Below, piece by piece: positions 1 to 12,479 of a stretch of DNA of 64,000 nt (its first letter is position 1; every line of letters starts with the position of its first letter). The stretch spans positions 104,723 to 168,722 of the forward strand of contig NW_025955044.1 of assembly GCF_022376445.1 (NCBI RefSeq), in the 5' to 3' direction. The stretch comes from Fomitopsis serialis. Taxonomy: Eukaryota; Basidiomycota; Agaricomycetes; Polyporales; Fomitopsidaceae. The notes below the pieces were generated by a model that was not told where the DNA came from, searched no databases, and worked only from the letters and a program-made list of their open reading frames with translations. The position numbers and the translations under genes were made by a program.

Positions 1-300
1 GAAGACGGTCCAGAAATCGGATACAGCAACGATGACGTGCATACGCAACAGCGCGACCCAGCTGCGAGAAGCATACACGACGGCGGGAACCCTCGCTCGA
101 CGAGAACTGGTCTCGTTCAGGCTGGCCGGGTAGCGCGCCGCCGATGGGCGGAGTAGTGTCAGCATTGATATTGAGCGCGGAGTAAGTACGGCCAGGGGAA
201 CGCTGGGTGACGGGATCTGACTGGAATTGGGCGTCGGGCATGGCGGCCCGGGCGAGTCCGAGGCGCGTGGCAAAATCGAACCTGGGACGTCTCGCCAACT
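1..300. other. no recognised gene
   Basis: GC-rich sequence ahead of the tandem array. Short open frames occur on both strands but none shows a motif I recognise. It may be the tail of a gene that lies outside the window. Confidence 0.4.
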
Positions 301-1059
301 TCCCCCAACTTCCCTCCTCCTCCCCCCTCTGTGGGCACTCGATACTCCGAGCCTCGCTAGAGTGCCGCCAGGCCCCTCCGCAGCCCTCCTCCGCAGCCCT
401 CCGCCGCCGTCCTCGCGACCGCATACCCGAGATGACGATGCCCGCCTGCTCTGCTCGGCGGGCTGACGCATTGGAACGATTCCAGGAGGCTTGCCTCCCT
501 GGATGACGTCCGCCGGGTGCGAGCAACCGTGGGTTGGACGCCTATCGCCGCTCCCCCAACTTCCCTCCTCCTCCTCCCCCCTCTGTGGGCACTCGATACT
601 CCGAGCCTCGCTAGAGTGCCGCCAGGCCCCTCCGCAGCCCTCCTCCGCAGCCCTCCGCCGCCGTCCTCGCGACCGCATACCCGAGATGACGATGCCCGCC
701 TGCTCTGCTCGGCGGGCTGACGCATTGGAACGATTCCAGGAGGCTTGCCTCCCTGGATGACGTCCGCCGGGTGCGAGCAACCGTGGGTTGGACGCCTATC
801 GCCGCTCCCCCAACTTCCCTCCTCCTCCTCCCCCCTCTGTGGGCACTCGATACTCCGAGCCTCGCTAGAGTGCCGCCAGGCCCCTCCGCAGCCCTCCTCC
901 GCAGCCCTCCGCCGCCGTCCTCGCGACCGCATACCCGAGATGACGATGCCCGCCTGCTCTGCTCGGCGGGCTGACGCATTGGAACGATTCCAGGAGGCTT
1001 GCCTCCCTGGATGACGTCCGCCGGGTGCGAGCAACCGTGGGTTGGACGCCTATCGCCGC
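301..1059. repeat. 254-bp tandem repeat array, three copies
   Basis: Three head-to-tail copies begin at about 301, 552 and 806. The second and third are 254 bp apart and appear identical over their length. The first is 3 bp shorter because one CTC triplet is missing in the CCTCCTCCTC run. The repeated open frames on both strands are by-products of the array and not evidence for genes. The near-identity of copies 2 and 3 implies recent duplication, in contrast with the decayed gene remnants just downstream. Confidence 0.95.
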
Positions 1060-1129
1060 CTGGATTGCGGATTAAGTACAGAAGAACGTGCGCCGCAGGT
1101 CGACAAGGACATCATCTCTCACCACACTC

Positions 1130-1711
1130 CACGGAGGTGCCCGGGATCGGCCTTGCGTGAGGTTGTCGACGACTGTGCGCAGGAGACTAGCTGTCTTCTA
1201 GAACTATATCGTCGATGTATGTTGAGATCGACCGGCTGCGCTTGTTCCTTCACTTACAGCCCGTTTAGGGCCAACAACATGTATGAGCTGGCGATTTTGT
1301 GGCTCTGCAGACGATGACCAGCGCCCTCACCTACCTCAAGATCGAGAAGATCGGCGCGCAGAAGGTAATCAGTCGTGCAGTTTTACCATCCGCATCCTGA
1401 CAGTGTTTGCAGTCGACGAAGTCCACCTTCGATTGAGGGAAAGAGATGCCCAGCGAGATCATCAGCTCGTGCTTCGCGAAGGCCAAACAGCTGCAAGTAA
1501 CCGGGGGTTTCGTCAAGCTGGAGCGTGGCTTTGCAACTGTCCCTCTTCCTGGCATCGATGCGCCTCGCTGCCTCTGGGCCGGCGTCATACTTCAGAACAT
1601 GTACGCGGCACTTATTTTCGCGGCTGTGCTGCGCTGATTACTCTCCTAGACCTCTTGAAGAAGATCAACGCCGCGCATCTCAAGAGTTTGCTACGTACCT
1701 CGGGCTCATAG
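1130..1711 (+). pseudogene. fatty acid synthase beta fragment (malonyl/palmitoyl transferase domain)
   Basis: Pieces read in shifting frames match the C-terminal half of the malonyl/palmitoyl transferase domain of fungal fatty acid synthase. In order they are ALREVVD near 1160, VALQTMTSALTYLKIEKI at 1300-1355, KLERGFATVPLPGID at 1518-1560, LWAGV at 1573, and KKINAAHL at 1660. In the intact enzyme these surround the GIDVPFHS and KKINPAHL segments. Here the FHSRY part is missing and frames break several times, so the remnant cannot be functional. An intron-like gap (about 1364-1410) survives, so this came from genomic DNA and not from a processed transcript. Flanks carry no other synthase domain. 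Confidence 0.7.
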
Positions 1712-3689
1712 TGAGTGCTTGATCAATGATTCTCGCCCCCACCACTCCCCCATCTCAGATCACATGCTGGTGCTGCGATATTGCGATGCCGCCGCTTCTC
1801 TGCAGCGTCGCGGTCTCGTCGAGGCTCGTATTCGACTTCCGGGTCATCGATACTGATCAGTCCATCTGCTCTTATACTGTTGATTGTCACGTCTACACGT
1901 CTTGCGCTGATCACAACCACGAATACGCTCAGCCTGAATAACCTCCGTGGCCTCCGGTGCCCCGCAGTAGGAGCTGCGTGCGGTCGGGAGCTTCCGCGCT
2001 GTATCCTTGGAGCTTCTGAAGGCCGCACGTCGCGCGCGAAGCGGAATCCGTGACTCCAGCATGTCTTGTGCTGCGTTAATATCTGCGGCTGGACGCCTCC
2101 CAGGATAGATCTCTTTAGATTCATCGAGGACGCGCGTTCGCTGCCTTCGGCAGGTGCAGCACAAGTGTCACATCGGGCTCCTTGGGCGTTCGTCTCTTTG
2201 GCCTCAGGCCTAACCATCCAACACGAACACAAACGGGCGACTTATCTCTTCATTCTGACCTGGCTGAACTGACCGCGACGCTGCAGCGCGGACCTTGTGC
2301 GCTACCCAACTCTGCGCATATACCCAGCTTGTATGCGACGTGGGTCTCGCGAGGCCGCTGACGGTCCTCCGCTCAACAAGCCTCACTTTGTACGTCATGC
2401 CCGGCGAGATTCTCTTCTAGCCGAGCAGTGGACGCGTCGCTCCCTGTTTGCCGCGTTTGTACACGACCTACAGCCATCGTCCGACCCATATGCAGGACGA
2501 CTGGATGGAACACGCTGTTCGTCGATTAGCAACGCTCGCCGACCGCTGGGGACCCATCGCTTGCGAAGGACGTTCTCGCTCTAGGTCGCCATTCCGCGGC
2601 TCTTGTCGAGCAGCATTGAACTTCGCTTCTGCGATCGGGCGTGTGAGTGTCTCCTCTCGATAAGTAGTGCGATAGACGGTCGAACAGACGGCAACGTCGT
2701 GCTTCCGAGATCGCGTCTTAGCCCTCCCTCCGCGCAGATGGTGATTGCGTGGGTAGGGGTCTCGCATGAGCGGACGATGCGCTGGCCGTATCTCCATGCA
2801 GGAGAGGACGTTACTCCGCCAACCTCATCGTACTCTACACATATGGAGCCATATCTTTCATTTATACTCAGGCGAGCAGGTCCGCTGTTAGCCCGTTGTC
2901 TCCCATGTCCGATCAGACAGGCGCACTCTGTGCGCGTACGCATTGTATGCTCTCGCCGTCGCCTGATCTACTGGACTGTGGCATCCTTTGTTTCTGAGAA
3001 ACCCGAACCGCTTGCTATTACATAGTATCCTCGGCGTCCTCTGGGCACTGCGATATCCCGCATGATCCCTTAGTTCCATCAAGTTCAATGTCGAGGACAG
3101 CCGCACAAACGTTTCGACGAAGGTCTACGTTGTGTAGGTACGTGAGTAATTCCATTGAGTAAATAACGACATTTACTGGCCCTGAAGCTCAGCATGCCAA
3201 GCATCCGTCCATGACGAATACGACCAGCGGGCCCAGGAGGTTGAGTGAAGGGACGTTGGCCTTCGGTACCGACTTTGAGTGTGTTTGCATTCTGGTCTTC
3301 TGCGCTTCGAACACTCCCTCGCATATGAGATGCGTTCCGTCACTGCGAGCTGCTCACGACCATGTATGCCGCTCACGGCTTCCACAGCAGTACCGTATAG
3401 CGGTGTCTCTGGTATGGGGTTTTCGAAGTCCGCTCGGCGTCAGCCGTACCGCTATACCGGCTGGATCGAGACTACCACTCGCCGCCTCCAGCTACTTATG
3501 TACTTACTGGGTCGCTCAAGCTCCTCCACCACCCACCGCAACGTGCGTCGCTCGACTGTCGGTATGTCCTCTTCCTCTCCACTGCCACACCCCACCCGTA
3601 CTTAACGTCCTCTCCCACCGCCCGCCTCCCCGACGAACACCCTCTCCGCGCAACTTCGTGACCGCCGACTTTTCCGCTGTGCTAGTCGC
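1712..3689. other. intergenic, no recognised gene
   Basis: Mixed-composition sequence with many short frames. A hydrophobic stretch around 1850-1940 (plus strand) could be a membrane-protein remnant, but I cannot assign it. Nothing else stands out. Confidence 0.4.
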
Positions 3690-5115
3690 CATGCCCGTTT
3701 CCGAAAAAGAAAGAAAACAACATCAAGGGCGGGCTCGAGGACTACGAGCGCGAGGACGAGGGCCGCTACCCCTTCCTTCTCAATTCCAGGGAGTGCACGC
3801 TTCTCGGCATCGCCGGCGTGCGTCGTACCTCCTCGATACTTTCGTGGCCCTCGCTCACCAGTCTCTCGTCTTAGGTCGGCTTCTTCCTCGACGCCTCTGA
3901 CCTCTTTATCATCAATGTGTGCGTCCTTGCCCGCGCTGACCACTCCGCGCCGCTCACGCGACCGCCCGCAGCCCGTGACTCGTGCAGGCTTTTCCTCAGG
4001 GATCTACGGATCGCACTCGCACCACGTACAAGGGCATTTGAGCTGCCTGTCTGGATGCTAGTCATCTCTCGAGCGACCGTGAAGTGTCATGTTCGTTATT
4101 GAGGTCCTCTTGTTGGTAATCCGTCTGGCACACCGGAACGTCCGCCACACGCCCTTCTTTGTGCAGCGCCAGCCGATGCGTACACACCTATCGTCTAATC
4201 CGTGCTTACATCTTCCTCCAGGCGATCTCTCAGCAACCGGGAGTATTATCTGGCACTCTATCTGGCACATCATCCTCGGGATAGGAATTGGGGGTGACTG
4301 CCCCATGTCCGCGTCCGTCGCGACAGACCGTTCAAGCCTCCGCCGGCGCGACACGCTCCTCTCGTACATCTTCGCGAGCCAGGGCTGGGGTTCGCTCATC
4401 AGGAGCTTGATGGTGATCATCGTGGTCGCGTTCTTCCATCACATCATGGAGGTCAAGGGCGAGACGTCCAAGGTCGACAGCGGTGCGTATCCGCGGTCCG
4501 GTCTAGTTTACGCCAGTCTGATCCTTTTCGTGCGCAGTGTGGCGGTCGCTCGTCCCCGCGTTCGGCACGTTGTATCAGCGGCTCACTCCCAGACTCGCGG
4601 CGGTTCAAGGCGTCGCGGAGGGGCGTCGAGGCTGAGATGGAGTCGATCGATGAACTGAAAAGAAGACCGACGCGGACCTGGGCGCGCAAGAGTCCGTGCG
4701 GCCCGCGCCCGCCTCCTCCGAGACACCCTCGCCCACCTCGCTCTCGCCCGCACCCAGCGCAAACGCAGCCGCAGCCGTGCACGCGCAGCCCGCCACGAAG
4801 CGGGACCACTGGGCGGAGTTCTTCCACCACTTCTCCGAGTGGCGACACCTGAAGGTGCTGCTCGGGACGTGCGCGTACTGGTTCCTGTTCGACATCGCGT
4901 TCCACGGGATCAACCTGACTGAGCTAGAAGTCCTACGTACTGCCACCCCATCATCTCCGCACGTCCAACTCACTCACCGACTCGATGGCACGGCGAATGT
5001 GCTCTGGATCCTCGCGTGCTGCATCGTCGGCGCGGGCTTCACGCTCCTGCTACCGGAGGTGAAGGGATACGATTCGGATCTGGTGTATGCGGAGGAGGTG
5101 ACGGAGGAAGAGTGA
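3690..5115 (+). pseudogene. Pho84-type phosphate:H+ symporter (MFS) pseudogene
   Basis: Fragments of a fungal inorganic phosphate transporter appear in order. The N-terminus has GLEDYEREDEGRYPFLL (about 3730-3780) and LLGIAG. After an intron (about 3820-3875) comes GFFLDASDLFIIN, the family's first-helix signature. Further on are LGIGIGGDCPMSASV (about 4265-4310; the family has GGDYP), QGWGSL (4380), PAFGTLYQRLTP (4555-4590), EFFHHFSEWRHLK (4815-4853) and the C-terminal LPEVKGYDSDLV (5050). The GGDYP tyrosine is replaced by Cys. The central loop is partly lost, and the whole second half between the FSEWRHLK region and the last helix is missing. Frames shift between pieces. It ends with a normal acidic C-terminus and stop at 5113-5115. 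Confidence 0.85.
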
Positions 5116-5322
5116 TAGAGGAGGGATGTAATTGATAGTTACTGTCTTCGAATATCTACGCTCCAGGCTAATTAAGGCCCTGTCCTGGTGTGTTACAGCC
5201 TCGATATTCTTATTCAAGAACATCAAGGAGCTGAACAAGGATCTCGATTCCGCGCTCTCTCCCTGACCGAGCTTTGCTCGTCACCGGCGGATCAACACAG
5301 CAAACCTTAATCGTGGGAACTG

Positions 5323-5345
5323 TACAGTGTCAGCCTGCCCTAAAC
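5323..5345 (+). repeat. terminal repeat of AT-rich element 1
   Basis: This 23-bp sequence contains CAGCCTGCCCTAAAC and recurs on the opposite strand at 36481-36503 with one mismatch. In both places it sits at the switch from GC-rich flank to AT-rich, intron-rich coding sequence, so it probably marks the element's left end. I found no inverted partner at the right end (about 9.3 kb). Confidence 0.75.
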
Positions 5346-5576
5346 TTGAGATGTATATATGTGTTCTGAGATCAACCATGCTTCTCTTTTCTTCCCTCAC
5401 TACTAGCCATCAGCCCTATTGATAAAATCACTGCATGTGAGTTAGTGTGGCACAAGTAGCATATCTTAGATATTCAATCACCTTCATTGCCTTGACAGAA
5501 ACCGAGAAAATGGAGTACATTATGCACATTCACAAACTTGTGCAGCCTATGCTGATCATCCCTGGACAGTGCTGGC

Positions 5577-8500
5577 ATGTTCAAAACCTTCTTCAAGGCT
5601 ACAGAGATCATCTTTGATCCAGCATGGTCTGCTGTGCTACTGTTGTACAATACAGCACCAGAAGGAGGATTGGAAATGTCCTCTTCTTTCCATGTGTACT
5701 TAGATCTGATGTTGACACTTCTGTGCAGTGTTGAGAAGCCAAGTACAGCCCTTTCAGAGAGCCAGAAGCTCAAGCTTCATAAAATTTTCAATGGATCAGA
5801 AGCAAAAGTTGCCTCATCTGATCTGCAATGTATGATTTCCTCAAATGACATGATTGGCTAGCCATATACTGACAATGATGATTCACTCTACAAGACTTCC
5901 AGGATGAAGAGGAGATTGAAGATGAAGATGAAGAGGAACACAAGAAGTTGGAAGAGAAGTTTGAAGAACAAATTGAACAGGATATTGAAGCCTCTGGACC
6001 TAATGTTGTCATGCAGAGTTCCTCAGGGCTTCAAGAGCTAGACTTGGAGTTTGAGTCTGCAGAAGATGATGAGCCAATCTTGACTGAAACAAGTAAGTGC
6101 AATGTGCTTTGTCAAGTATCCAACAGTTGAAACTTGTACTTTTCATTCTATCAGCATCCAAAGTGTTCAATCTACATGCATATGTGTATGTTCCATCACC
6201 TCCATATGACTTGTCTTCTGTGATGCTGTAAGTCATACATTGTCCACATAGTTTGAGAACTCAAAACACTTCAACCACACAGTTATACCAATGACATAGA
6301 GGCAGATGAACTGACCAGTCATTCAGATTCAGGGTCTAACCTCATCAGCACAGACATATTATCATTATGGGGCCTCTGCTACAACATCCAGTGTGGGCTC
6401 TTGATATGCAAGCCTTGCCAGCAAGGGATGCCTCTCTCTCTCATGCATACCCACCTCACTAGGCAGACTTTGACTATATATGAGATGAATGAGGACAAGG
6501 GCTATCAAGAGCTTAAGGATCAAGAGCAAGGGCACAGGCTGAGCATTGGAAATCGAACTGCCTTCATTAAGACAGTGAAAGAGGAGTTGATGAAGTGCAA
6601 TGTGAACCCAGACTCTATCAAGGACTCTGCAACAGCAGATAATTGGAGAAAACTGAAGCTGAAGCCAGATGCTGACTCATCAGGGTTGTCTGAGCCTATT
6701 GAAGGTTTGAAGATCTACCCCAGGGCTTTTTGCTGCAACCTATGTTTAGGGCAGAACAAGCAACCTTTCTGTACCATGACTTCCAAGACAATGAGGACTC
6801 ATAGGCAACATCAACATCCAGGCTGGAAACAGATATCTGGAAATAGACCTAAAGTAGTTGATACAGTTGTCAGATGTTCAATCCAGGGCTTTACTGAGGC
6901 AAATGGATGGGTCTGTTGGTTTGCTGTAAAAGATCCAGTCCTCTCTGAGACCAATCATGTTGCCAACCAATTGACTTACTCCAGTGCTGCAGAATACATC
7001 AAAGCACAGAAGAGACTTTTGTGGTCAGAAGATGACCCAACTGTCCTTAGAAAGACTTTGGATGACAGATTGTATTTGCCCTTCCTGACTTCATCAGGAA
7101 TTTTGGAGTTTACTTCATCCTTTGATCATCAAAGGTTACTAAGCCTCTTTGTCCCTGAGAATGTAAAGGATGGACCAGTTCAACTCAAAAGACTAGCTAA
7201 GGTTGTCAGAGATACTTTCTGGAATGGCTGTAAGATCATCAATAAGCAACATGCTTCTGTGCGCAAGGGAATTATGGGAGACTCAGGGTAAGTGGCCTGA
7301 CCATCACAATAACAATAATCATCAGGCTGACTGCTCTTGTCAACAGGGTAAGCAGTGGCAACAGTCAATTCACAGCTCCCATTTCTGAGGACACCTGGGG
7401 AAACTATGCTACTGTGCAGTTGCACTTCTTGTGGGCTAATTTGCAATACTTGAAGGATCCATTGCAAGCCCTTCAGCAACCAGATAAGAAGCTCTTCATT
7501 TATAACCAAAAGCAACAGACTGCTTTGGAAAATTTGCAGGCTATCTTGGACCATAAGCAGTTTTCTGAGGAGAGAGCTACACAGGCAGTCTATGCAACCC
7601 TCCAAGCTCTGTATTTCCCATCAAACAATGACCCTGCTGCAGTGAACATCTTCTGCAGCCCTGTCATGGTGTTCCTAGCTTGCAGAATGTTGAGTCCCAC
7701 TGGTGGCCATGTTCCTCCAGCTCAAGTCCCTCCATTGCTGGCTAAAGTTCAGTTTGGTATGCGCCTGCAGGGCCTGTACCACATTGCATCAAACCTGCCC
7801 ATAAGCTCAAGTGAGGAGCACAATGGTGATAATCAGTGGTGGAATTGGGTCACAACATTCTTGTCAGAGAATTTAAGTGAGAACAATCTGTCACCATTTG
7901 CAAGTCTCAGAGATTGGATGCACAACTTTACTAGGATAGTGCACCAGATGCCAAGACCAGGCACAATCTCATGGCCTACAGGGGATACATTGAGATTATC
8001 TGGGTACACTATCTCAATGGATCAGTATAAGATGGCTGTGTGCTCTGCCTTGGACTCTCTTGAGGAGTTCATACAAAACAAGGTGCTCCTTGGAGTGGAC
8101 CTGGAGGCTCATGGCATCCACTGCAACTTCTATGAAATGCCAGATGTTGATGTGGAGACAATTGGTTCTGGTCCTTTCTCAACCCCTGATGCTGTGTCCT
8201 TGGATAATGCTGCTTCTGATGCATTCATCAATGCTGTCATGGCAAAGTCTGATTTTCTGGGGAATTGCTCAGCAAATGGCATCACCTGGAACACTGAACA
8301 TGTCATGGAATGGCTGTCAGAAATTTCCAATGCATGGCTAGAACTGCAGCCATTGATTCATATGACTCAAGGGCTCCCAGGAAGAGCAACAGAGGAAGAA
8401 AGGACTAAGATAGTTAACACTGAGGAAACAAGGAGGCATTTGTTTGTTGACAAAGACCTGGGTACCCTGGTATTCAGGCCCAACTATCACAAAGGTATGC

Positions 8501-9081
8501 AAAGATACTCATACTCTTCATTGCCACTCTGACTGATATCTCTCATAGGCATCCATAGGTCAGGAATTCATAAGAACATCATCCGGGTCATACCTCACCG
8601 GATTGCCAAACTAATGTTCATCCTCCTGCATATTGTAAGGCCACTTGAGCTACTGCTCATAGTGAGATATCTCAGTGATCCAGCCAAGAAAGATCAGGTC
8701 CTCCAGGTCTACAAGGAGAACCTCTATGTTTCTCTTGGAAAAGGCTGGGACCATGTGATGCTCTCCAAAGCCCTTCATAGGTGGACAAAACATCATCTTG
8801 GCTTTGGGATGGGTGTTAGGGCATATAGGCACTTTATCACTGCTATTAGCAGGAAGCAGCTTAAACTCCCTCAGTCTGCACTTGATGTACAGAGCTTTTC
8901 ACAAGCTGCAGATCTAATGGCTGGACATTCTGTGAAAGTTTCTGAACAGAATTATGCAGTGTCTCAAGATACGCCCACCACTTCTGCTTCATCGGATCAC
9001 TGGTTCATTGCAGTATGTCAAAGCCTCCATTCATTCTTAGGTCTAGAGACTTCACCTAGCAAGGGACAATCCAGTAGCTAG
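5577..9081 (+). CDS. OrsD/DUF3505-like zinc-finger protein with tyrosine-recombinase-like C-terminus
   Basis: Six exons join in phase: 5577-5829, 5895-6092, 6155-6227, 6283-7287, 7347-8494 and 8549-9081, with introns of 55-65 bp. They give an uninterrupted 1069-residue protein. Residues about 86-115 are very acidic. Two zinc-finger-like units follow: ICKPC...HTHL near 215-232 and FCCNLC...HRQHQHPGW near 322-350, the arrangement of the fungal OrsD (DUF3505) family. The C-terminal exon carries a YRHF motif (about 985), a GHS motif (about 1018) and a following NYAV tyrosine (about 1027). This is the spacing of the RH...GH...Y core of tyrosine recombinases, although the first histidine of HxxR is not evident. 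RecQ helicase, often fused to OrsD proteins, is absent. An upstream exon cannot be excluded. Function as an element-encoded recombinase is inferred. Confidence 0.7.
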
Positions 9082-9390
9082 TCCTGCATGTAGGTTGAGC
9101 CTCCGTGATACAATCAGTCCAGTAGTTGTATATATAGTAATTTTGTGGAATAGATACAGATTGTGATACACTTGCTGCTTTGACAATATGAGATTGATAT
9201 ACTGCCATGCTGTCAATCTGTCAGACAAGCCTACCTCACATAGTCACCTTTCAACATAGACTGCTCTGCTCTTAACATGCGTAGAGCAGACGGATCACAT
9301 CATGTGTCATCAGTACAAGGCCACATACTATTATATCAAGCAACTGACAGCACACCAGTATCCAGGGTGCTGAATGATGCTGCAGCCACT

Positions 9391-10815
9391 CTCGCATGTC
9401 AGACTCGGCGGCGTTCAGCTGTCGACGACAGCCGAGACAGCCCTCAGACGACAACAGGTCGCGAGCAACGGTCTCGGATCCCGCTCGTGCATTCTGGCCG
9501 CCGGATGGGGTGACAGCCGTGTTCGTGCTTGGGGCCTCAGCGAGTTCGAACACCATCAGCTGAGGGAATAACCATATGAGTGGGCTTCGCCACTGCCGAA
9601 CATGGCGACTGACCATGACACTTGCAGCACTTCACGCGCGCACGGTCCCTACCAACGCGAACACGCGCAGGTGATCGCGAAGGGCCGGAAATTTGGCCGC
9701 CATTCGCTGCGGACCCGGACGACAAGCGACATTATTATCTGATAGGGACGACAAGTCCACGTTCCTTAACGGGCATCGTGGACAGGCAGGGTGACAACCA
9801 CTCACCGAAACATCCCGCGGCACGCGTGGTGTTACCAAGGGTGCTGAGAGGCTGGACGCGAGTCGAAGACATAGTTTGCAGGGTCAGCATGCCTATACGT
9901 CCGATCCGCGCTATGCATACTCACCGGTCAGGGCAGTCTGATCAGTTGGGCTAGGCGTTGCCCAGTCAACCTCACACTGCGTCATGGCCACAAAGCATGA
10001 CCCGCTGAGACATGGACGGACATTGAGTGTCGCGCGTGTACGGACGCTGGGTGGATGGTTCGCGTCGACACGCGCATGGGCTGGAAATACAGTGAGCACT
10101 CTGGAGGCGCTCGGGAGGTGCGATGTGCTCACGAGCACCTCGAGGATCATCATGCTCTGTTGGTCGCTATGCACACCTACTCGCCGGATGCTGCGGACAT
10201 GTCCCCGCAACTCAAGACGTCATGCAGGGCCGGTCAATCTGTGTCCAAGCGATGCGGACGGCGAGAGACTATCCACAGCATCGCATCACCAGGTAGGTGG
10301 ACAGGCGTCGCAACTCTCTAGGCCGATTCTGCACACGATGCCACGGTCAGGGCAACAGACGAGGGCCCGCGCCGGATGATACACTCACCGCAGGATCCTG
10401 TGGAGTCTCCAGGACAACACATGGATGGTGGAGGGTCGCAATATGGCAGACAGAGAAGGACAGTGTAGTCAGCGCGTGTCTGCGTCCGATCCATACTGTA
10501 CGTGCTCACCGGTAAGTCGACTCATGCGGGGACTTGCCCAGGGCACGGATGGCGGCCGGGCGTGCTTGACGGTAAGGCGGCCTCAATGGGTGACGACTCA
10601 GACGAGTGGACAGAACCACCGGGACCCGGGCGCACGGGCACGCGGAATTCTGGACAAGAGGTTCAGTGCTCGCACGATGCATGGTTGAGACATGGTCACG
10701 TACCATGACAGATCGTGGGCCCTCGATAATGGAGAGCGCAAGCGATGCACGCACGAACATTTTTGGAGAGAATGTGTACGCGGCGACGACAAACCCAACA
10801 CAAACATGCTCGTTT
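9391..10815. other. intergenic with weak internal duplications
   Basis: No recognised gene. Short related segments containing CACCGGTCAGGGC-like sequence recur near 9920, 10335 and 10505, suggesting an old, diverged local duplication. Open frames here are short and carry no motif I know. Confidence 0.4.
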
Positions 10816-10819
10816 TGAT

Positions 10820-10960
10820 GCAGGGTATGAAGGGCCTCACCGGACAAAAATAACCCGACGTACGTACGTTGATTTTGGTGTTGTTTTTCGAGCGTTGATG
10901 CTGACGTTGCACCATACGTACGTTGATGTTGGTGTTGTCGTTCATGAGTTGAGTTGTTTG
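10820..10960 (-). repeat. TGACAGGT-family repeat, partial copy
   Basis: This segment is the reverse complement of 26325-26480 at high similarity. Both share the ACAAAAATAACC stretch, the GTTTTTCGAGCGTTGATG stretch, and end in GTTGAGTTGTTTG. Here the repeat stops exactly at 10960, and the next base belongs to a Sec14-like gene fragment. In the other copy the sequence runs on into TGACAGGT modules. Confidence 0.75.
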
Positions 10961-10963
10961 CAG

Positions 10964-11634
10964 ATGTGGTTTCACAGGACAGACAAGGAGGGTCGGCCGG
11001 TGAGCATCCAGCAGTACGGCGGGGTGAACATCCCGGAGCTCTACAAGCACATCACGCCGGAGCGGTTCTGGTGGTACATCATCACGATGTCGGAGAGCAT
11101 ACCGCGCGAGATCATACCCACTGCGTCGCGGGCGGTGGGTCACCAGGTCGACGGGACGTTCCTCATCGTGGACTTGAAGGGATATTCGTAAGTCCATCAT
11201 CTGAGTGCCGCGGGCGGGCGGGAGAGGGTATCTGATGCGATTCAACGTCAGGTTGGGTCAGTTCTGGCAGATGAAGGACCTCGTACGCGCTTCGTTTCAA
11301 GTCATGCAAGACCACTATCCCGAGATGTACGTCTCGCCCCGCTCCTTCCACACCTGACCTGCTCGTCTCACCGCCCATCGCCCCAACCCCGCACAGGTCC
11401 GCGAAGTTCTACATCATCAACGCGCCGTGGTCTTTCACCACGATCTGGTCGCTCCTCAAGCTCTGGCTCGCCCCGCGGATGATCGAGAAGATGGACATCC
11501 TCGGCGCGGATTACCAGGCGGTGCTCCTGAAGTATATCGACGCGGAGAGCTTGCCGACGTTCTACGGGGGACGATGCGAGTGCAGCGAGGTCGGCGGGTG
11601 CAAGTGGAGCAAGCCGATGCGAGATGGGAGGTAG
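10964..11634 (+). CDS. N-truncated Sec14-like CRAL-TRIO lipid-transfer protein
   Basis: Three exons (10964-11187, 11252-11325 or so, 11396-11634) join in phase without a stop. They read TDKEGRPVSIQQYGGVN, then LGQFWQMKDLVRASFQVMQDHYPE, and last KFYIINAPWSFTTIWSLLKLWL, followed by EKMDILGADY and LPTFYGG(R)C. These are the successive blocks of the Sec14 lipid-binding domain (phosphatidylinositol/phosphatidylcholine transfer). The CRAL-TRIO N-terminal helical region is missing: the piece begins with an intron acceptor (cag at 10961-10963) directly against the repeat at 10820-10960. The first ATG is therefore fortuitous. The C-terminus stops soon after the FGG box. It may be transcribed from the repeat, but a functional product is doubtful. 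Confidence 0.75.
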
Positions 11635-12479
11635 CATACATACTGTATTGTATGCGCGTCTTCTGGGAGTCATAATCTCGGGCTAGGACACCTATGCTAA
11701 TGGTTCTGCGCATATGGAGGCATAGTAGGGCTACGCAACGGATGGACTCGAACGCAGTGTTCAATTGCTTCCGGCAGCCATCCATAGAGCGCCGTCGCGT
11801 CGCGCCTCTACGCCGAGATGCCTCTCCGGAGCCAGTGAATCGTGATGAACGCGGTTGTGAACTTCTGCGAGACAATGCCCGGCTGGTTATTGTTTTCCTC
11901 GCGTCCAAGCATCCTGAGGGCCCAGCACACTTCCAGTTGGTCTATCAGCCCGAGAGATTTGCGAAGTCGAGTCTTCTTGACACCATACAGTGCGAACGGA
12001 GAGCGGTTGCTCATAACGTTGAGAGGTGCCGGAAGGAATCACTGTTTAAAACCTCGAGTATACGCAGGCTCAGGCAGCGGGGCCGATGGAAGCAAGAGGC
12101 TGAAAGCGGTGATCGACGCTCGCGCCGGCCCTGGCGGAGCGTGACTGTGGCGGCGCCTCGCGTGTTGTTGAACTTGTTCTTCACAACCATCGTACACCTC
12201 CAGAACTGTGATACTTACCTCTACACGTCGAGCTGTACGTACGAGTGCGAGACTAGGTCTAATCAGTTGAGTGTTATTTCGTCAGACTCGGAGTGCCAGC
12301 TTCTGTCAAATACTGACCGAGCTACATAATAATATGCAACAGGAGCGAACGCGACCTTACGCTCGAGTTCCCGGGCCCAACAGTTATCGAGTTCTGCTCC
12401 GGTCCCCAGAAATAGTTCACGAGTAACATTCTTATACATCATGAAGCCCTGCATCTTGGAGGCTGATCTCGACTCCATA
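11635..12479. other. intergenic, unassigned coding-like ORF
   Basis: A minus-strand frame at 11808-12014 reads like real protein (a helical, charged stretch) but I do not recognise it and it has no supporting neighbours. The rest shows nothing identifiable. Confidence 0.3.

Larger units (their letters stand above)
5323..9390 (+). mobile_element. AT-rich mobile element 1 (probable)
   Basis: Base composition falls abruptly near 5.3 kb and recovers near 9.4 kb. Inside lies a single intact multi-exon gene with AT-rich codons, unlike the decayed GC-rich host remnants around it. The left border coincides with the terminal sequence shared with the element at 36.5 kb. The right border is set only by composition. 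The element sits just after the phosphate-transporter remnant. Confidence 0.6.

Noticed and set aside
357..1034. Long open frames on both strands in the tandem array
   Set aside because: They repeat with the array period and carry no domain; they follow from repeat composition.
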